A DNA stretch of 35,208 bases from Bacteroidales bacterium (GTDB taxonomy: Bacteria > Bacteroidota > Bacteroidia > Bacteroidales > ML635J-15), in contig JAFGVU010000114.1 of the NCBI GenBank assembly GCA_016937855.1, forward strand, positions 1-35,208, written 5' to 3'. The notes under the pieces are model-generated. The model saw only the letters and a list, made by a program, of their open reading frames with translations, was not told the origin of the DNA and did not search any database. Both the position numbers and the translations under genes were made by a program. This document shows, piece after piece, positions 7,497 through 16,909 of the stretch. Position 1 is the first letter of the stretch. Every line of letters starts with the position of its first letter.

Positions 7497-8957
7497 TTAA
7501 AATTTGAATCCCACAGTTGTAATTATTCTATTTTGACTTTTGGCAATTTCAGAGGCAGGACTTGTTACGGAAATACCTTCGTACATATAATAATAATTAT
7601 TACTGTTTACACTTGCATAAGCTACGTCAAAATACATAAACTCAGATCTAATCCCGATACCACCACTGTAAACTAATGTATAAGCATCTTTGTTTATGTG
7701 GTCGGAATTATAAGGAGTGTCGTAATAAGCTCCCCCAGCTCTAAAACTTATAGGACCAAATCTGTATTCTAGACCTAATTTTATGTTATGAGCTGGTTTG
7801 TATTCGTTACGAATATTGGTGTTTTCATTAAAAAATGCATAATCATCACTTCTTAGACGAGCCATTGTGTAATCAACATATTCATAATCGAGATTTACCA
7901 ATGCTTGTTTTGCTATTATGAAACCCATGCTTGCATTTGCTTTAAAAGGCGAGTTCATTTCATAATCAAAAGATCCATGTGGTGAGTCCCAGTTAACTGA
8001 TTTGTCTGCATCTTCGAATGAAGAACTTACTGATGTAAAGTAACTGTCGCGTAAGTCATAAAAAGTTGGAGTTTGTACTGATCCACCTAGTCTTACCCAT
8101 GGAATAGGAGAGTATAATAATCCTACTTTAAAGTTGATTCCAGACCCACGAGTCTCAAGAGATTCTTTAAAACTGAATGAATTAAAATCGTTAATGTTGT
8201 CCTCAGAGTCTATCTCCTCAAGAACTTTTACTTCCTTATATCTGATAGATTGTAATCCTATTGATGCTCCAATGTAGAGTTTGTGCATTATATTTGCTGA
8301 GGCTGCAAAATTGTATTCACCCTGTGATCCTGAACGTGAAATATACTGTTTTTGAGTTTGCCCGTAATTATCATAATATGCACTTACAAAACTTGTGTTT
8401 GTTGTATCAGCCGGATTGGGGTCAATTAAAAAGGCTTCCCATGCTAGTCCTGAGTAAAAAGAGTCTAATTGGTCGAATTTGTAACCAGAACCATTTGCAG
8501 CAAACCAATCAGTCATTGAGTTATATGTGTTTTTGCCTTCGATCAAAACATTTTCGTTGAAATTATTAAGTTGATTGTAAGACATACCCAAATTTACAGA
8601 AGTCAGTCCATTTTCGTTATTGATTGGAATTGACCCAATATATGACAGGTTGTTTATGTTAAAATTAAAGTCGTAGTCATCAGCTCGGCTTCCTAAAAAG
8701 TCTGCTTCTGTATTTGTTAATACAAAACTAGGACTGAAAGTGAAGTCTGAAGTGCGAAAAACTCCCATTCCTGCAGGATTAAAAATTATACTCGAAGCAT
8801 CAGCACCAAGAGCTCCAAAAGATCCTCCCATTGCCATGCTTCTGGCTGTTCCACCCGGGATATTGTAGGAGTATCTTAAAGCGTCTATCTCGTTTTGTGC
8901 GTTTAATGTGACTGTCACCATTACAAGCACACCTATTAATATAAATACTTTTTTCAT
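7497..8957 (-). CDS. OmpP1/FadL/TodX-family outer-membrane transport protein
   Basis: A 486-residue exported protein with a signal peptide ending near LNAQN (residues 17-21). The N-terminal mature segment, SMAMGGSFGALGADASS (about 40-56) followed by FNPAGMG, is the characteristic hatch-side signature of the FadL/OmpP1 family. The chain ends in GFKF, whose terminal Phe is the usual signal for outer-membrane barrel assembly. FadL-type barrels import hydrophobic compounds such as fatty acids or aromatics; the ligand here is unknown. The gene starts 18 bases after the stop of the Tyr/Trp-rich lipoprotein gene on the same strand, so the two are very likely co-transcribed. Confidence 0.9.
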   Translation of the reverse strand: MKKVFILIGVLVMVTVTLNAQNEIDALRYSYNIPGGTARSMAMGGSFGALGADASSIIFNPAGMGVFRTSDFTFSPSFVLTNTEADFLGSRADDYDFNFNINNLSYIGSIPINNENGLTSVNLGMSYNQLNNFNENVLIEGKNTYNSMTDWFAANGSGYKFDQLDSFYSGLAWEAFLIDPNPADTTNTSFVSAYYDNYGQTQKQYISRSGSQGEYNFAASANIMHKLYIGASIGLQSIRYKEVKVLEEIDSEDNINDFNSFSFKESLETRGSGINFKVGLLYSPIPWVRLGGSVQTPTFYDLRDSYFTSVSSSFEDADKSVNWDSPHGSFDYEMNSPFKANASMGFIIAKQALVNLDYEYVDYTMARLRSDDYAFFNENTNIRNEYKPAHNIKLGLEYRFGPISFRAGGAYYDTPYNSDHINKDAYTLVYSGGIGIRSEFMYFDVAYASVNSNNYYYMYEGISVTSPASEIAKSQNRIITTVGFKF

Positions 8958-8975
8958 GTCTTTAATTTTTTAAAA

Positions 8976-10574
8976 TTATCTTCTTCCTCCACTAGATGAA
9001 CTAGATGAGCTTGATGATCCTCTTGATGAAGAGCCACTTGATGAGCTTCTTGATGATGAACTTCCGGAAGAATATGAACTTCTAGAAGAACTGCCACTGC
9101 TAGAGCTTCTGCTAGGGCTGCTATATGAAGAATTGCTACTTGAATTTCTACTTGGACTACTGTATGTTGAGCTGCTTCCTGAAGATGGTTTATTGTATGA
9201 ATTGTTTCTACTTGACGAACTGCTATTGTTATAATTGCTGGAAGAGTTATTTGTTCTTCCAGATGATGATCCTGAGGATGCTGGTCTTGAGTATGAATTC
9301 GTGTTGCCGTTATAACGAGTGCTATTTGAGTTGCTAGGTCTAGTATAACTTCTGTTAGGAGTTTCGGAGCTGCCTCGACTAGTTGCCGGACGGGTTGTTG
9401 TTGTATTGTTAGCCGGACGAGTATTTGAGTTAACCCCAGAGTTGTTTGATGATGAGTTAACGTTGTAGTTGTTCCGTGAATTATACTCAGGCTTGTTGTA
9501 TGATCTAACTTCGTTGTTAGTTCGACCTGTAGTTGATGTTGAATTATTTGTGTTTGCAGGTCTTGAGTTTGACGAAGGATCTACTTGGAGAGCAGAAGAG
9601 TTAACACGGCCATCATCTTTACTAATAGTTGTGTTTGGTCTTGTATCAGCAGGTCTTTTGTTAAGTGCGTCTGTTGACGAAGCAACGTTAACCGGATCTC
9701 TTTCGATACTAGGATTTTTATCTGCACTAAGTGTTGGATTTCTTTCTGATGCAATACTTGGTGTTTTGCCATCTTCTGTACGTGAAAGCGTTGATGTGTT
9801 TACAGGCTTGATGTTAGTGGTTGCTACACTAGAGTTATTTGTCTCTGGAACTCGACCTGTTGAAGATGACCCATTTCCACTAGCAGGAGTTCTGTGACCG
9901 TAATAAGTACCATTGTCATTTCCGGCATATCCATCGTTATAACCACCGTTTCCATACCAATATCCGTCATTCCATCCATCATTATAACCATTCCAGTAAC
10001 CATTGTTCCAGCTACTCCAATAGTATGGTGAGTATCCCCAATAGCTATGTCCGTAATATGGGTAGTACCATGATGAGTACCAAGGGTTGTAGCTGTAACC
10101 GATATACCAGCCAGAATGCCATGACCAGCCATAATCCCACCCCCAATATGGATCATAATATGGATCCCAGTAATAATTTGGATAATAATGATGACCAAAT
10201 CTTGAGAAGTGATGAGAATATGAACCATAATAGTCGTCTTCGTAATAATCGCCATAGTAATTATTAACTATGTAATCACCGTTCTCGTCGTATTCTGAAG
10301 AGTTTTCGTCATAATAATAGTAATCGGTATCGCCTTCACCGGTATAACCATCAAGATTTTCTGATAGTTGATTGCCAAACTCTGAATTATATGTTTCCTC
10401 AAAATTGGCTTTATCTTCGTCAACCGTTTCGGTTTTAACGATGACAGTTGTCTCTGGCGTGTTTGACGGATGATAGTAAACATCGTCGTATCCATTGGTG
10501 CCGTAGTGATAGTTAGTTGTGCAGGCACTTGTAACAACTAAAATAATTAACGATAAGTAAAATAAAGCTTTCAT
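8976..10574 (-). CDS. Tyr/Trp/Gly-rich and Ser/Asn-rich surface lipoprotein, function unknown
   Basis: With the start at 10574 (MKALFYL) this is a 532-residue lipoprotein with lipobox TSAC (Cys18); an in-frame ATG 30 bases upstream would push a charged stretch ahead of the signal peptide, so I reject it. After an acidic segment, roughly residues 110-225 are extraordinarily rich in Tyr, Trp, Gly, Asn and Asp. A Pro/Asp/Asn/Thr linker follows, and the last ~150 residues are mostly Ser, with Asn, Arg and Gly. Similar proteins beside proS in other Bacteroidota have been labelled vitellogenin-like, a name with no functional meaning. The composition suggests a disordered, possibly surface-exposed or self-associating protein. 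It is the first gene of a pair with the FadL-like barrel and diverges from proS. Confidence 0.82.
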   Translation of the reverse strand: MKALFYLSLIILVVTSACTTNYHYGTNGYDDVYYHPSNTPETTVIVKTETVDEDKANFEETYNSEFGNQLSENLDGYTGEGDTDYYYYDENSSEYDENGDYIVNNYYGDYYEDDYYGSYSHHFSRFGHHYYPNYYWDPYYDPYWGWDYGWSWHSGWYIGYSYNPWYSSWYYPYYGHSYWGYSPYYWSSWNNGYWNGYNDGWNDGYWYGNGGYNDGYAGNDNGTYYGHRTPASGNGSSSTGRVPETNNSSVATTNIKPVNTSTLSRTEDGKTPSIASERNPTLSADKNPSIERDPVNVASSTDALNKRPADTRPNTTISKDDGRVNSSALQVDPSSNSRPANTNNSTSTTGRTNNEVRSYNKPEYNSRNNYNVNSSSNNSGVNSNTRPANNTTTTRPATSRGSSETPNRSYTRPSNSNSTRYNGNTNSYSRPASSGSSSGRTNNSSSNYNNSSSSSRNNSYNKPSSGSSSTYSSPSRNSSSNSSYSSPSRSSSSGSSSRSSYSSGSSSSRSSSSGSSSRGSSSSSSSSSGGRR

Positions 10575-10591
10575 GATATTATGTTTTTTTA

Positions 10592-10599
10592 TAGTTTTG
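10592..10599 (+). promoter_or_regulatory. Candidate -7 promoter box for proS (TAGTTTTG)
   Basis: TAGTTTTG matches TAnnTTTG in the divergent gap between the lipoprotein gene and proS and would give a leader of about 50 bases. No convincing box was found for the lipoprotein gene on the other strand. Confidence 0.4.
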
Positions 10600-10654
10600 A
10601 ACAAAAATTTTTAAAGAACTTGTTCATTTTAATGCAAATTTCATACCAAATAAT

Positions 10655-12127
10655 ATGGCAAAAGGACTGACAAAAAAGGAAGAAAACTACTCTCAATGGT
10701 ACAATGAAATCGTTATTAAAGCCGACCTTGCGGAGAATTCTGCTGTTCGAGGCTGTATGGTTATTAAACCTTATGGTTACAGTATATGGGAAAAAATGCA
10801 ATCTGTATTAGATAAGATGTTTAAAGATACGGGTCACGTTAATGCTTATTTTCCGTTATTTATCCCCAAATCCTTTTTTAGCAAAGAAGCTAGTCATGTA
10901 GAGGGGTTTGCAAAAGAGTGTGCAGTTGTTACTCACTATCGTTTAAAAAACGGTAAAAATGGTGGGATTGAAGTAGATGAAACAGCAAAACTCGAGGAGG
11001 AGTTGATAGTTCGTCCTACCTCAGAAACTATTATATGGAACACTTACAAAAATTGGATTAACTCATACAGAGACCTTCCTTTGCTTATTAATCAGTGGGC
11101 AAATGTCGTTCGTTGGGAAATGCGTACTAGATTGTTTTTGCGTACAGCCGAGTTTTTGTGGCAAGAGGGGCATACTGCTCATGCCACACGCGAGGAAGCA
11201 ATTGCTGAAACAGAGCAAATGATTAATGTATATGCAAAATTTGCTGAGGAGTACTTAGGATTGCCGGTGCATATTGGAACAAAATCGCCAAACGAAAGAT
11301 TTGCCGGAGCCGAAGAAACATATTGTATCGAAGCGCTGATGCAAGATGGTAAAGCTCTTCAGGCTGGGACATCTCATTTTCTCGCGCAGAATTTTGCAAA
11401 AGCATTTGATGTAAAATTCTTGAATAAGGAAAATAAGGAAGAGTATGTTTGGGCTACTTCATGGGGTGTTTCAACTCGTTTAATGGGAGCTCTTGTTATG
11501 GCTCATTCGGATAATAATGGACTAGTTTTGCCACCAAAACTCGCTCCTATACAAGTAGTAATTGTTCCAATTTATAAATCAGAAGAGGAGTTTAAGCTAG
11601 TATCGGAAAGAGCAGAGAAATTATGTAACGATCTTCGAGAACATAACATTTCTGTTAAGTTTGATAATCGCGATAGTCAGAGACCGGGCTATAAGTTTGC
11701 TGAATGGGAGCTTAAAGGTGTGCCGGTACGTCTTGCTATCGGTCCAAAAGATTATGAAAACAGTACATGGGAAGTTGCTCGTAGAGATACTCTCGAAAAG
11801 TCTATTGTTTCTAATGATGAAATTCTGCAACACATCAAGAACTTGCTAGATGATATTCAAAAGAATATTTATAAGAAAGCTTTAGATTTTAGAACTGATA
11901 ATACCTATAAGGTTGATGATTGGGACGAGTTTAAGAGAATTCTTGAGATATCGCCTGGTTTTATTGAGGCACATTGGGATGGAACCCCGGAAACCGAAGA
12001 ATTAATTAAGAATGAAACAAAAGCTACTATCCGATTCATCCCAACAAATCCCGAGCTAGAAGACGGAAAATGTATTTATTCAGGTAAGCCTTCAAAGTTT
12101 AGAGTTATTTTTGCTAAATCTTATTAA
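10655..12127 (+). CDS. proS: Prolyl-tRNA synthetase, archaeal/eukaryotic-type (ProS type 3)
   Basis: A 490-residue class II aminoacyl-tRNA synthetase that charges tRNA-Pro with proline. The chain shows the type 3 layout: early [10 protein letters not shown] (32-41), PTSE (121-124), motif 2 [19 protein letters not shown] (153-171), motif 3 near STRLMGA, an anticodon-binding domain after PIQVVIVP, and a zinc-binding-like C-terminal domain ending in Tyr (FAKSY). It lacks the ~180-residue editing insertion of the bacterial type. Length and C-terminal Tyr fit the family well. It is followed after three bases by a gene of unknown function, so the two are probably co-transcribed. This ProS type is the usual one in Bacteroidota. 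Confidence 0.97.
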   Translation: MAKGLTKKEENYSQWYNEIVIKADLAENSAVRGCMVIKPYGYSIWEKMQSVLDKMFKDTGHVNAYFPLFIPKSFFSKEASHVEGFAKECAVVTHYRLKNGKNGGIEVDETAKLEEELIVRPTSETIIWNTYKNWINSYRDLPLLINQWANVVRWEMRTRLFLRTAEFLWQEGHTAHATREEAIAETEQMINVYAKFAEEYLGLPVHIGTKSPNERFAGAEETYCIEALMQDGKALQAGTSHFLAQNFAKAFDVKFLNKENKEEYVWATSWGVSTRLMGALVMAHSDNNGLVLPPKLAPIQVVIVPIYKSEEEFKLVSERAEKLCNDLREHNISVKFDNRDSQRPGYKFAEWELKGVPVRLAIGPKDYENSTWEVARRDTLEKSIVSNDEILQHIKNLLDDIQKNIYKKALDFRTDNTYKVDDWDEFKRILEISPGFIEAHWDGTPETEELIKNETKATIRFIPTNPELEDGKCIYSGKPSKFRVIFAKSY

Positions 12128-12130
12128 GTT

Positions 12131-12820
12131 ATGGAAAATAAAAAGGACGTTAAAAATCAAATCATATCAACACTTAAAGAGAAGTCTGTTGCCAAGCAAC
12201 AGGTATATGATCAAACAAAAAATGCATTTAAAATCGTAAAAAAAGAGTTACAAGATATTGTATTAAGTTACAATGCTGAACTTAAAGATCAAGATGAAAG
12301 AATATATCTTGAGTATAGAGATAGAGGTATGTTTGAAACAGAAGTTAAAGTTGCAGGAGATTTGATTATTTTTAATATGCACTCAAATATTTTTGAATTT
12401 CCATATAATCACGAGATTTGGAAAGATAATTATTATAAAGAGCAACCAATAATGACATACTCCGGCATAATTAATATTTATAATTTTTTGGCTGACTCAT
12501 TTAAGTACAATCGTTTAGAAGATCTAGGTTATTTAATAGGTAGATTGTTTGTTAATAAAGATGGAACATTCTTTATTGAGGGCAGGAGAGAATTGGGATT
12601 TAATTTTCCTGAGTTTGGGAAAAACAAGGTAAACGGAGCAAATATTCGTGAACTTATCGAGTCTGCTATTGCATATGCATTAAAATTCGATTTATTGGTT
12701 CCGCCATATAACGATGTAAAGATTGTGAACGTTGATCACATGAAAGAAAGAATCAACAAATCTAAAATGCAAACGGGTAAACGTTTGGGATTTCAATACA
12801 ATGCCATAGAAAAAGAGTAA
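12131..12820 (+). CDS. Conserved protein of unknown function, linked to proS
   Basis: A 229-residue soluble protein without signal peptide or membrane segment. The first ~45 residues are Lys/Gln-rich and predicted helical; the centre alternates aromatic and charged residues (for example IFNMHSNIFEFPYNHEIW near residue 82). A later part contains GRLFVNKDGTFFIEGRRELG, reminiscent of a beta-rich fold. I do not recognise a catalytic motif or named domain. The gene starts three bases after the proS stop with no promoter-like box, so translational coupling is likely, but a translation-related role is only a guess from position. Codon use and base composition resemble the neighbours. Confidence 0.82.
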   Translation: MENKKDVKNQIISTLKEKSVAKQQVYDQTKNAFKIVKKELQDIVLSYNAELKDQDERIYLEYRDRGMFETEVKVAGDLIIFNMHSNIFEFPYNHEIWKDNYYKEQPIMTYSGIINIYNFLADSFKYNRLEDLGYLIGRLFVNKDGTFFIEGRRELGFNFPEFGKNKVNGANIRELIESAIAYALKFDLLVPPYNDVKIVNVDHMKERINKSKMQTGKRLGFQYNAIEKE

Positions 12821-12988
12821 TTTTATAAAAATCTTTAAAAATAGCCTTTGTAAAACCTGCCAAAAGTCATGATTTTATCTGAACACTTATGTCTTATTGT
12901 GTTAATGTGCTGTGAATCAGGCAATTGTCTATGTTATAAAACAATTAAAAAAACATTAATTTAATATTATTAATAGAGTAGAAGTATT

Positions 12989-12996
12989 TAATTTTG
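12989..12996 (+). promoter_or_regulatory. Bacteroidota -7 promoter box (TAATTTTG) for korAB
   Basis: TAATTTTG fits TAnnTTTG 27 bases before the korA ATG. The preceding 200-base gap is AT-rich and otherwise shows no gene or strong hairpin. Confidence 0.6.
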
Positions 12997-13023
12997 CATT
13001 TATTAAACCATAACTAAAAAAAG

Positions 13024-14883
13024 ATGGGAAATAACCAAAAAAAAGTAATTGAATTAGAAGAAGTGGTTGTTAAGTTTGCTGGAGACTCGGGCGATGGAAT
13101 GCAGTTGACCGGTTCTCAGTTTTCTGATGCATCTGCTTCGTTTGGCAACGATTTATCAACATTTCCTGATTATCCTTCAGAGATTAGGGCACCTCAGGGA
13201 ACAGTTGCCGGAGTATCGGGATTTCAGGTTCATATCGGACATACCGAAGTTCAAACTCCCGGAGACCTAGCAGATGTTTTAATAGCACTTAATCCTGCAG
13301 CTCTAAAAACCAACATGAAATGGGTTAAGACTGGAGCAACTATTATCATCGACATTGATAACTTTGATAATAAGCACTACAAAAAGGCAGGATATGTCGA
13401 AGATCCTTTGCATGATGAATCATTAAAGGGATATACGTTGATAAAAGCACCAATAACCTCATTGTCAAGAGCTACTGTTAATTCTTTGGAGCTTGGTATA
13501 GATCAAAAAACTGCTGATAAAACAAGAAATCAGTTTGTGATGGGTCTCTTATTTTGGTTGTTTAATAGAGATGTGAAAAAAGGTGAAGACTTTATAGCTA
13601 AGAAATTTTCGAAAAAGCCGGACTTGGTTACAATTAATAAAGCTGTTCTTTTTGCAGGATATAATTATGCCGAAACTGTCGAAGCAATTGCAACTCAGTT
13701 TCATATTAATCCGGCAAAAGACAAAAAAGGTACGTTTCGACAAATTACCGGCAATGTTGCAACAGCATGGGGTTTAATTGCAGGTGCACAAAAGGCAGGT
13801 GTTAAATTGTTTTTAGGTTCTTATCCTATAACTCCGGCGACTGAAATACTTCAAGAATTAGGATATCATAAAAATCTTGATGTTAAAACTTTTCAAGCCG
13901 AAGATGAAATTGCAGGTATATGTACTGCGATAGGTGCTAGCTATGCAGGATGTTTAGGTGCAACATCAACATCTGGACCAGGTCTAGCGTTAAAAACAGA
14001 AGCAGCAGGACTAGCTATTATTACAGAATTACCATTGGTTATTGTTGATGTACAGAGAGGTGGACCTTCTACAGGATTGCCAACAAAAACAGAACAAAGC
14101 GACCTAATGCAAGCTATACATGGTCGTCACGGAGAAAGTCCTTTGCCGGTAATTGCAGCTTCTTCGCCCGGAAATTGTTTTGATTATGCTTTTGAAGCAT
14201 CAAAAATTGCTATGGAACACATGACACCGGTTATATTATTAACAGATGGTTACCTAGCTAACGGAACAGAATTGTGGAAAATTCCAAATGCAGATAAACT
14301 CCCTGATATTCATCCTCCATTTGTTAAAGATAACGATACTGATTATCAACCATATAAGCGTGATAAGGAAAGACATAGCAGATCATGGGCAATTCCGGGA
14401 CAACCGGGTTTGCAACATAGAATTGGTGGTCTTGAGAAATCAGATATTTATGGTGAAGTTTCTCATGACCCATATAACCATGAGGTGATGAGTAAAAATC
14501 GTGCAGAAAAAATTAATAGAGTTGCCAATTTTATTCCTGATCAAAAAATTATCGGAGAACAAAATGGTGGTGATTTGTTGGTGATAGGTTGGGGTGGAAC
14601 TTTTGGAGCTTTAAATATGGCTGTTAAGGAGTTGCGCGAAGAAGGTTATAATATTAGTTTGGCTCAATTTAACTATATTTTCCCACTACCTAAAAACACC
14701 AGAGAAGTATTGGGTAAATTTAAAAAACATTTGGTATGTGAATTAAATCTTGGACAATTTGCTGAGTATCTTCGTTCGCAGTATCCTGAGTTCAATTATC
14801 AACAGTTTAATAAAATTCAGGGACTTCCATTTTTTATCAAAGAATTAAAAAACAAATTTAAAGAAATATTGGAGGATAAATAA
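13024..14883 (+). CDS. korA: 2-oxoacid:ferredoxin oxidoreductase, fused gamma-alpha subunit (2-oxoglutarate type)
   Basis: A 619-residue protein in which the gamma domain (about 12-195, beginning FAGDSGDGMQLTGSQF) is fused ahead of the alpha domain (from about 240, with SYPITPATEI and AEDEIAG). A C-terminal transketolase-like domain II begins near LLVIGWGGTFG. With KorB it oxidatively decarboxylates a 2-oxoacid, most likely 2-oxoglutarate, to the acyl-CoA and reduces ferredoxin; the reverse reaction is possible in anaerobes. KorB follows after two bases, so the subunits are co-translated. The substrate assignment comes from the fused architecture and partner; a branched-chain 2-oxoacid enzyme cannot be excluded. 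No separate ferredoxin-like delta subunit gene is adjacent. Confidence 0.94.
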   Translation: MGNNQKKVIELEEVVVKFAGDSGDGMQLTGSQFSDASASFGNDLSTFPDYPSEIRAPQGTVAGVSGFQVHIGHTEVQTPGDLADVLIALNPAALKTNMKWVKTGATIIIDIDNFDNKHYKKAGYVEDPLHDESLKGYTLIKAPITSLSRATVNSLELGIDQKTADKTRNQFVMGLLFWLFNRDVKKGEDFIAKKFSKKPDLVTINKAVLFAGYNYAETVEAIATQFHINPAKDKKGTFRQITGNVATAWGLIAGAQKAGVKLFLGSYPITPATEILQELGYHKNLDVKTFQAEDEIAGICTAIGASYAGCLGATSTSGPGLALKTEAAGLAIITELPLVIVDVQRGGPSTGLPTKTEQSDLMQAIHGRHGESPLPVIAASSPGNCFDYAFEASKIAMEHMTPVILLTDGYLANGTELWKIPNADKLPDIHPPFVKDNDTDYQPYKRDKERHSRSWAIPGQPGLQHRIGGLEKSDIYGEVSHDPYNHEVMSKNRAEKINRVANFIPDQKIIGEQNGGDLLVIGWGGTFGALNMAVKELREEGYNISLAQFNYIFPLPKNTREVLGKFKKHLVCELNLGQFAEYLRSQYPEFNYQQFNKIQGLPFFIKELKNKFKEILEDK

Positions 14884-14885
14884 TT

Positions 14886-15905
14886 ATGACACAATCACAA
14901 ACAAAACTTACAAGAGCGGACTTTCAGATTGATGGTCCTGTAAAATGGTGTGCAGGTTGTGGGGGATATCCTATTTTAGCCGCAGTGCAAAAAGCTTTAC
15001 CTGAAACTGGAGTAACAAAAGATAATGTAGTTTTTATTTCGGGTATAGGTTGCTCCTCCAGATTTCCATATTATATAAAAACCTACGGATTTCACACTCT
15101 TCATGGACGTGCTTTACCAATAGCTTCAGGTGTTAAAGCAGCTCGCCCCGAACTAAGTGTTTGGGTTGCAACTGGCGATGGAGACTCTATGGCAATTGGT
15201 GGTAATCATTTTATTCACACAATCAGACGTAACATAGATATCAATATCATGATCTTTAATAATAAGATTTATGGTCTGACAAAGGGGCAATATTCTCCAA
15301 CTACTCCAATGGGGTCGGTTACTAAAACATCTCCTGATGGGACAATCGAAAATCCATTTCTTCCAGGAGAACTTACAATGGGTGCTCAAGGAACTTTCTT
15401 TGCAAGAGTAGTTGATAAAGAGCCAAAAGGAATGGAAACTGTTTTTATTGATGCCGCTAAACATAAAGGAACAAGTGTTATTGAGATTTTGCAAAATTGC
15501 GTCATTTTTAATAATGATATTCACGAGCAGATCGTTGGTAAAGATGTTAGAGACGATAGAATGATTCTTCTTGAGCATGGCGAAAAGATGATTTTTGGCA
15601 AAGAAAAGGATATGGGATTGATTCTTGATGGACTGGAAATAAAAGCTGTCAAAATCGGCGAAAACGGAATTACTATTGATGATATTCTTGTGCATGATGC
15701 TAAAACACAAAATCCAAATATTCATTATATGTTAGCTCGAATGACATATCCTGAACTGCCTGTGGCTATTGGAGTAATTCGATCGGTTGAGAGACCAACA
15801 TACGAAACAATGCTCGAAGCTCAAGTTGAACATGCTAAACAAACATCAGACATTAAAGACTTGAAAGGACTTTTACATTCCGGTAAAGTATTTGAAATTA
15901 AGTAG
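14886..15905 (+). CDS. korB: 2-oxoacid:ferredoxin oxidoreductase, beta subunit
   Basis: A 339-residue thiamine diphosphate-binding subunit. It carries WCAGCGGYPI (Cys22 and Cys25), GIGCSSRFPYY (Cys56) and HGRALPIASGVK. The TPP/Mg motif runs from GDGDSMAIGGNH (97-108) to NNKIYGLTKGQYSPTT (125-140). The cysteines are those that ligate the proximal 4Fe-4S cluster in two-domain 2-oxoacid oxidoreductases. The length matches KorB subunits without a ferredoxin domain, so electrons must pass to a free ferredoxin. Pairing with korA and a strong terminator after the stop mark this as a two-gene operon. Confidence 0.95.
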   Translation: MTQSQTKLTRADFQIDGPVKWCAGCGGYPILAAVQKALPETGVTKDNVVFISGIGCSSRFPYYIKTYGFHTLHGRALPIASGVKAARPELSVWVATGDGDSMAIGGNHFIHTIRRNIDINIMIFNNKIYGLTKGQYSPTTPMGSVTKTSPDGTIENPFLPGELTMGAQGTFFARVVDKEPKGMETVFIDAAKHKGTSVIEILQNCVIFNNDIHEQIVGKDVRDDRMILLEHGEKMIFGKEKDMGLILDGLEIKAVKIGENGITIDDILVHDAKTQNPNIHYMLARMTYPELPVAIGVIRSVERPTYETMLEAQVEHAKQTSDIKDLKGLLHSGKVFEIK

Positions 15906-15948
15906 TCATATAATTTTTCAAGAATTGGGGAGTAATAAATCACTAAAC

Positions 15949-15978
15949 AAAAAAAGCGAGTTTAACTCGCTTTTTTTT
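15949..15978. terminator. Bidirectional intrinsic terminator between korB and fabD
   Basis: GCGAG (15956-15960) pairs with CTCGC (15966-15970) around TTTAA. It is extended by the flanking A-tract (15949-15955) and T-tract (15971-15978), and is suitable for the convergent genes on both sides. Confidence 0.88.
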
Positions 15979-16011
15979 ATTTAAAAACCTTAATTTTTGG
16001 TAATTGTAGTT

Positions 16012-16890
16012 TTAGTTGATTACTTCGGTTGCAACATTTCTGTCAATTTTATTTATCAAACCTTTTAGCACAGAGCCAGGCCCGACCTCGACAAATGTTT
16101 TTGCTCCATAAGTAATCATATTTTGAACAGAAAGTGTCCATCTAACCGGACTAGTTAATTGTTTGATGAGATTTTCGCGAATTGTTTCCGGAATAGTGTT
16201 GTGATTGCCATCAACATTTTGGAAAATTGGGCACGAAGGAGTAGTAAAATGGGTCTCATTTATTGCAACACTAAGCTCCTCACGAGCTGGTTCCATGATT
16301 GGTGAATGAAATGCTCCTCCAACAGGAAGTTTTATTGCTCTCTTAGCACCTGCCTCAAGCATTTTTGCCATAGCTATTTCTATTCCTTTATCCGACCCGG
16401 AAATAACGACCTGACCTGGCGAATTATAATTTGCTGCCACAACAATTTCATCAATATCTTCGCATATTTCATCAATTAAGTCAGAATCGAGATTTAAAAC
16501 TGCTGCCATGCTCGATGGGTTTAATTCGCAAGCCTTTTGCATTGCCATTGCACGTTTGTAAACTAGTTTAAGTCCGTCTTCAAAACTTAATGCTCCTGCT
16601 GCAACCAAGGCAGAAAACTCGCCTAATGAGTGCCCTGCAACCATGCCTGGATTAACATCACCTTCGAGGCACAAAAAGGTTATCACAGAATGAAGAAATA
16701 TAGCCGGTTGTGTAACTTTGGTTTGTTTAAGCTCTTCTTCTGTTCCATCAAACATAATATCTGTAATGCGGTAACCTAGAATTTGGTTTGCTTTTTCAAA
16801 TAATTCTTTTGCTTTAGGGTTCGATTCGTACAACTCTTTACCCATTCCTACAAATTGGGAACCTTGTCCCGGAAAAACATAAGCTTTCAT
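16012..16890 (-). CDS. fabD: Malonyl-CoA:ACP transacylase
   Basis: A 292-residue enzyme that transfers the malonyl group from CoA to acyl carrier protein for fatty-acid synthesis. It has VFPGQGSQ (5-12), the nucleophile motif GHSLG (Ser88), the carboxylate-binding Arg113 and the catalytic His195 in GGAFHSPIM. I chose the start at 16890, because MKAYVFPGQGSQ begins exactly as the family does. The ATG 39 bases upstream would add an unrelated Lys/Asn stretch and overlap folE. With this start fabD begins 19 bases after the folE stop. The other fab genes are not nearby. Confidence 0.96.
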   Translation of the reverse strand: MKAYVFPGQGSQFVGMGKELYESNPKAKELFEKANQILGYRITDIMFDGTEEELKQTKVTQPAIFLHSVITFLCLEGDVNPGMVAGHSLGEFSALVAAGALSFEDGLKLVYKRAMAMQKACELNPSSMAAVLNLDSDLIDEICEDIDEIVVAANYNSPGQVVISGSDKGIEIAMAKMLEAGAKRAIKLPVGGAFHSPIMEPAREELSVAINETHFTTPSCPIFQNVDGNHNTIPETIRENLIKQLTSPVRWTLSVQNMITYGAKTFVEVGPGSVLKGLINKIDRNVATEVIN

Positions 16891-16909
16891 ATTGTTTAAG
16901 TTTATTTGT

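Noticed and set aside
9469-9897. 142-codon frame opposite the Tyr/Trp/Ser-rich lipoprotein
   Set aside because: Long antisense frames are expected opposite a low-complexity repeat-rich gene; the frame has no signal peptide, domain or promoter of its own. The same holds for the other shorter frames in 9125-10537.
15153-15725. 190-codon frame opposite korB
   Set aside because: Entirely inside a well-supported gene on the other strand, rich in Asn, Ile, Phe and Cys in a pattern typical of reverse reading, and no family match.
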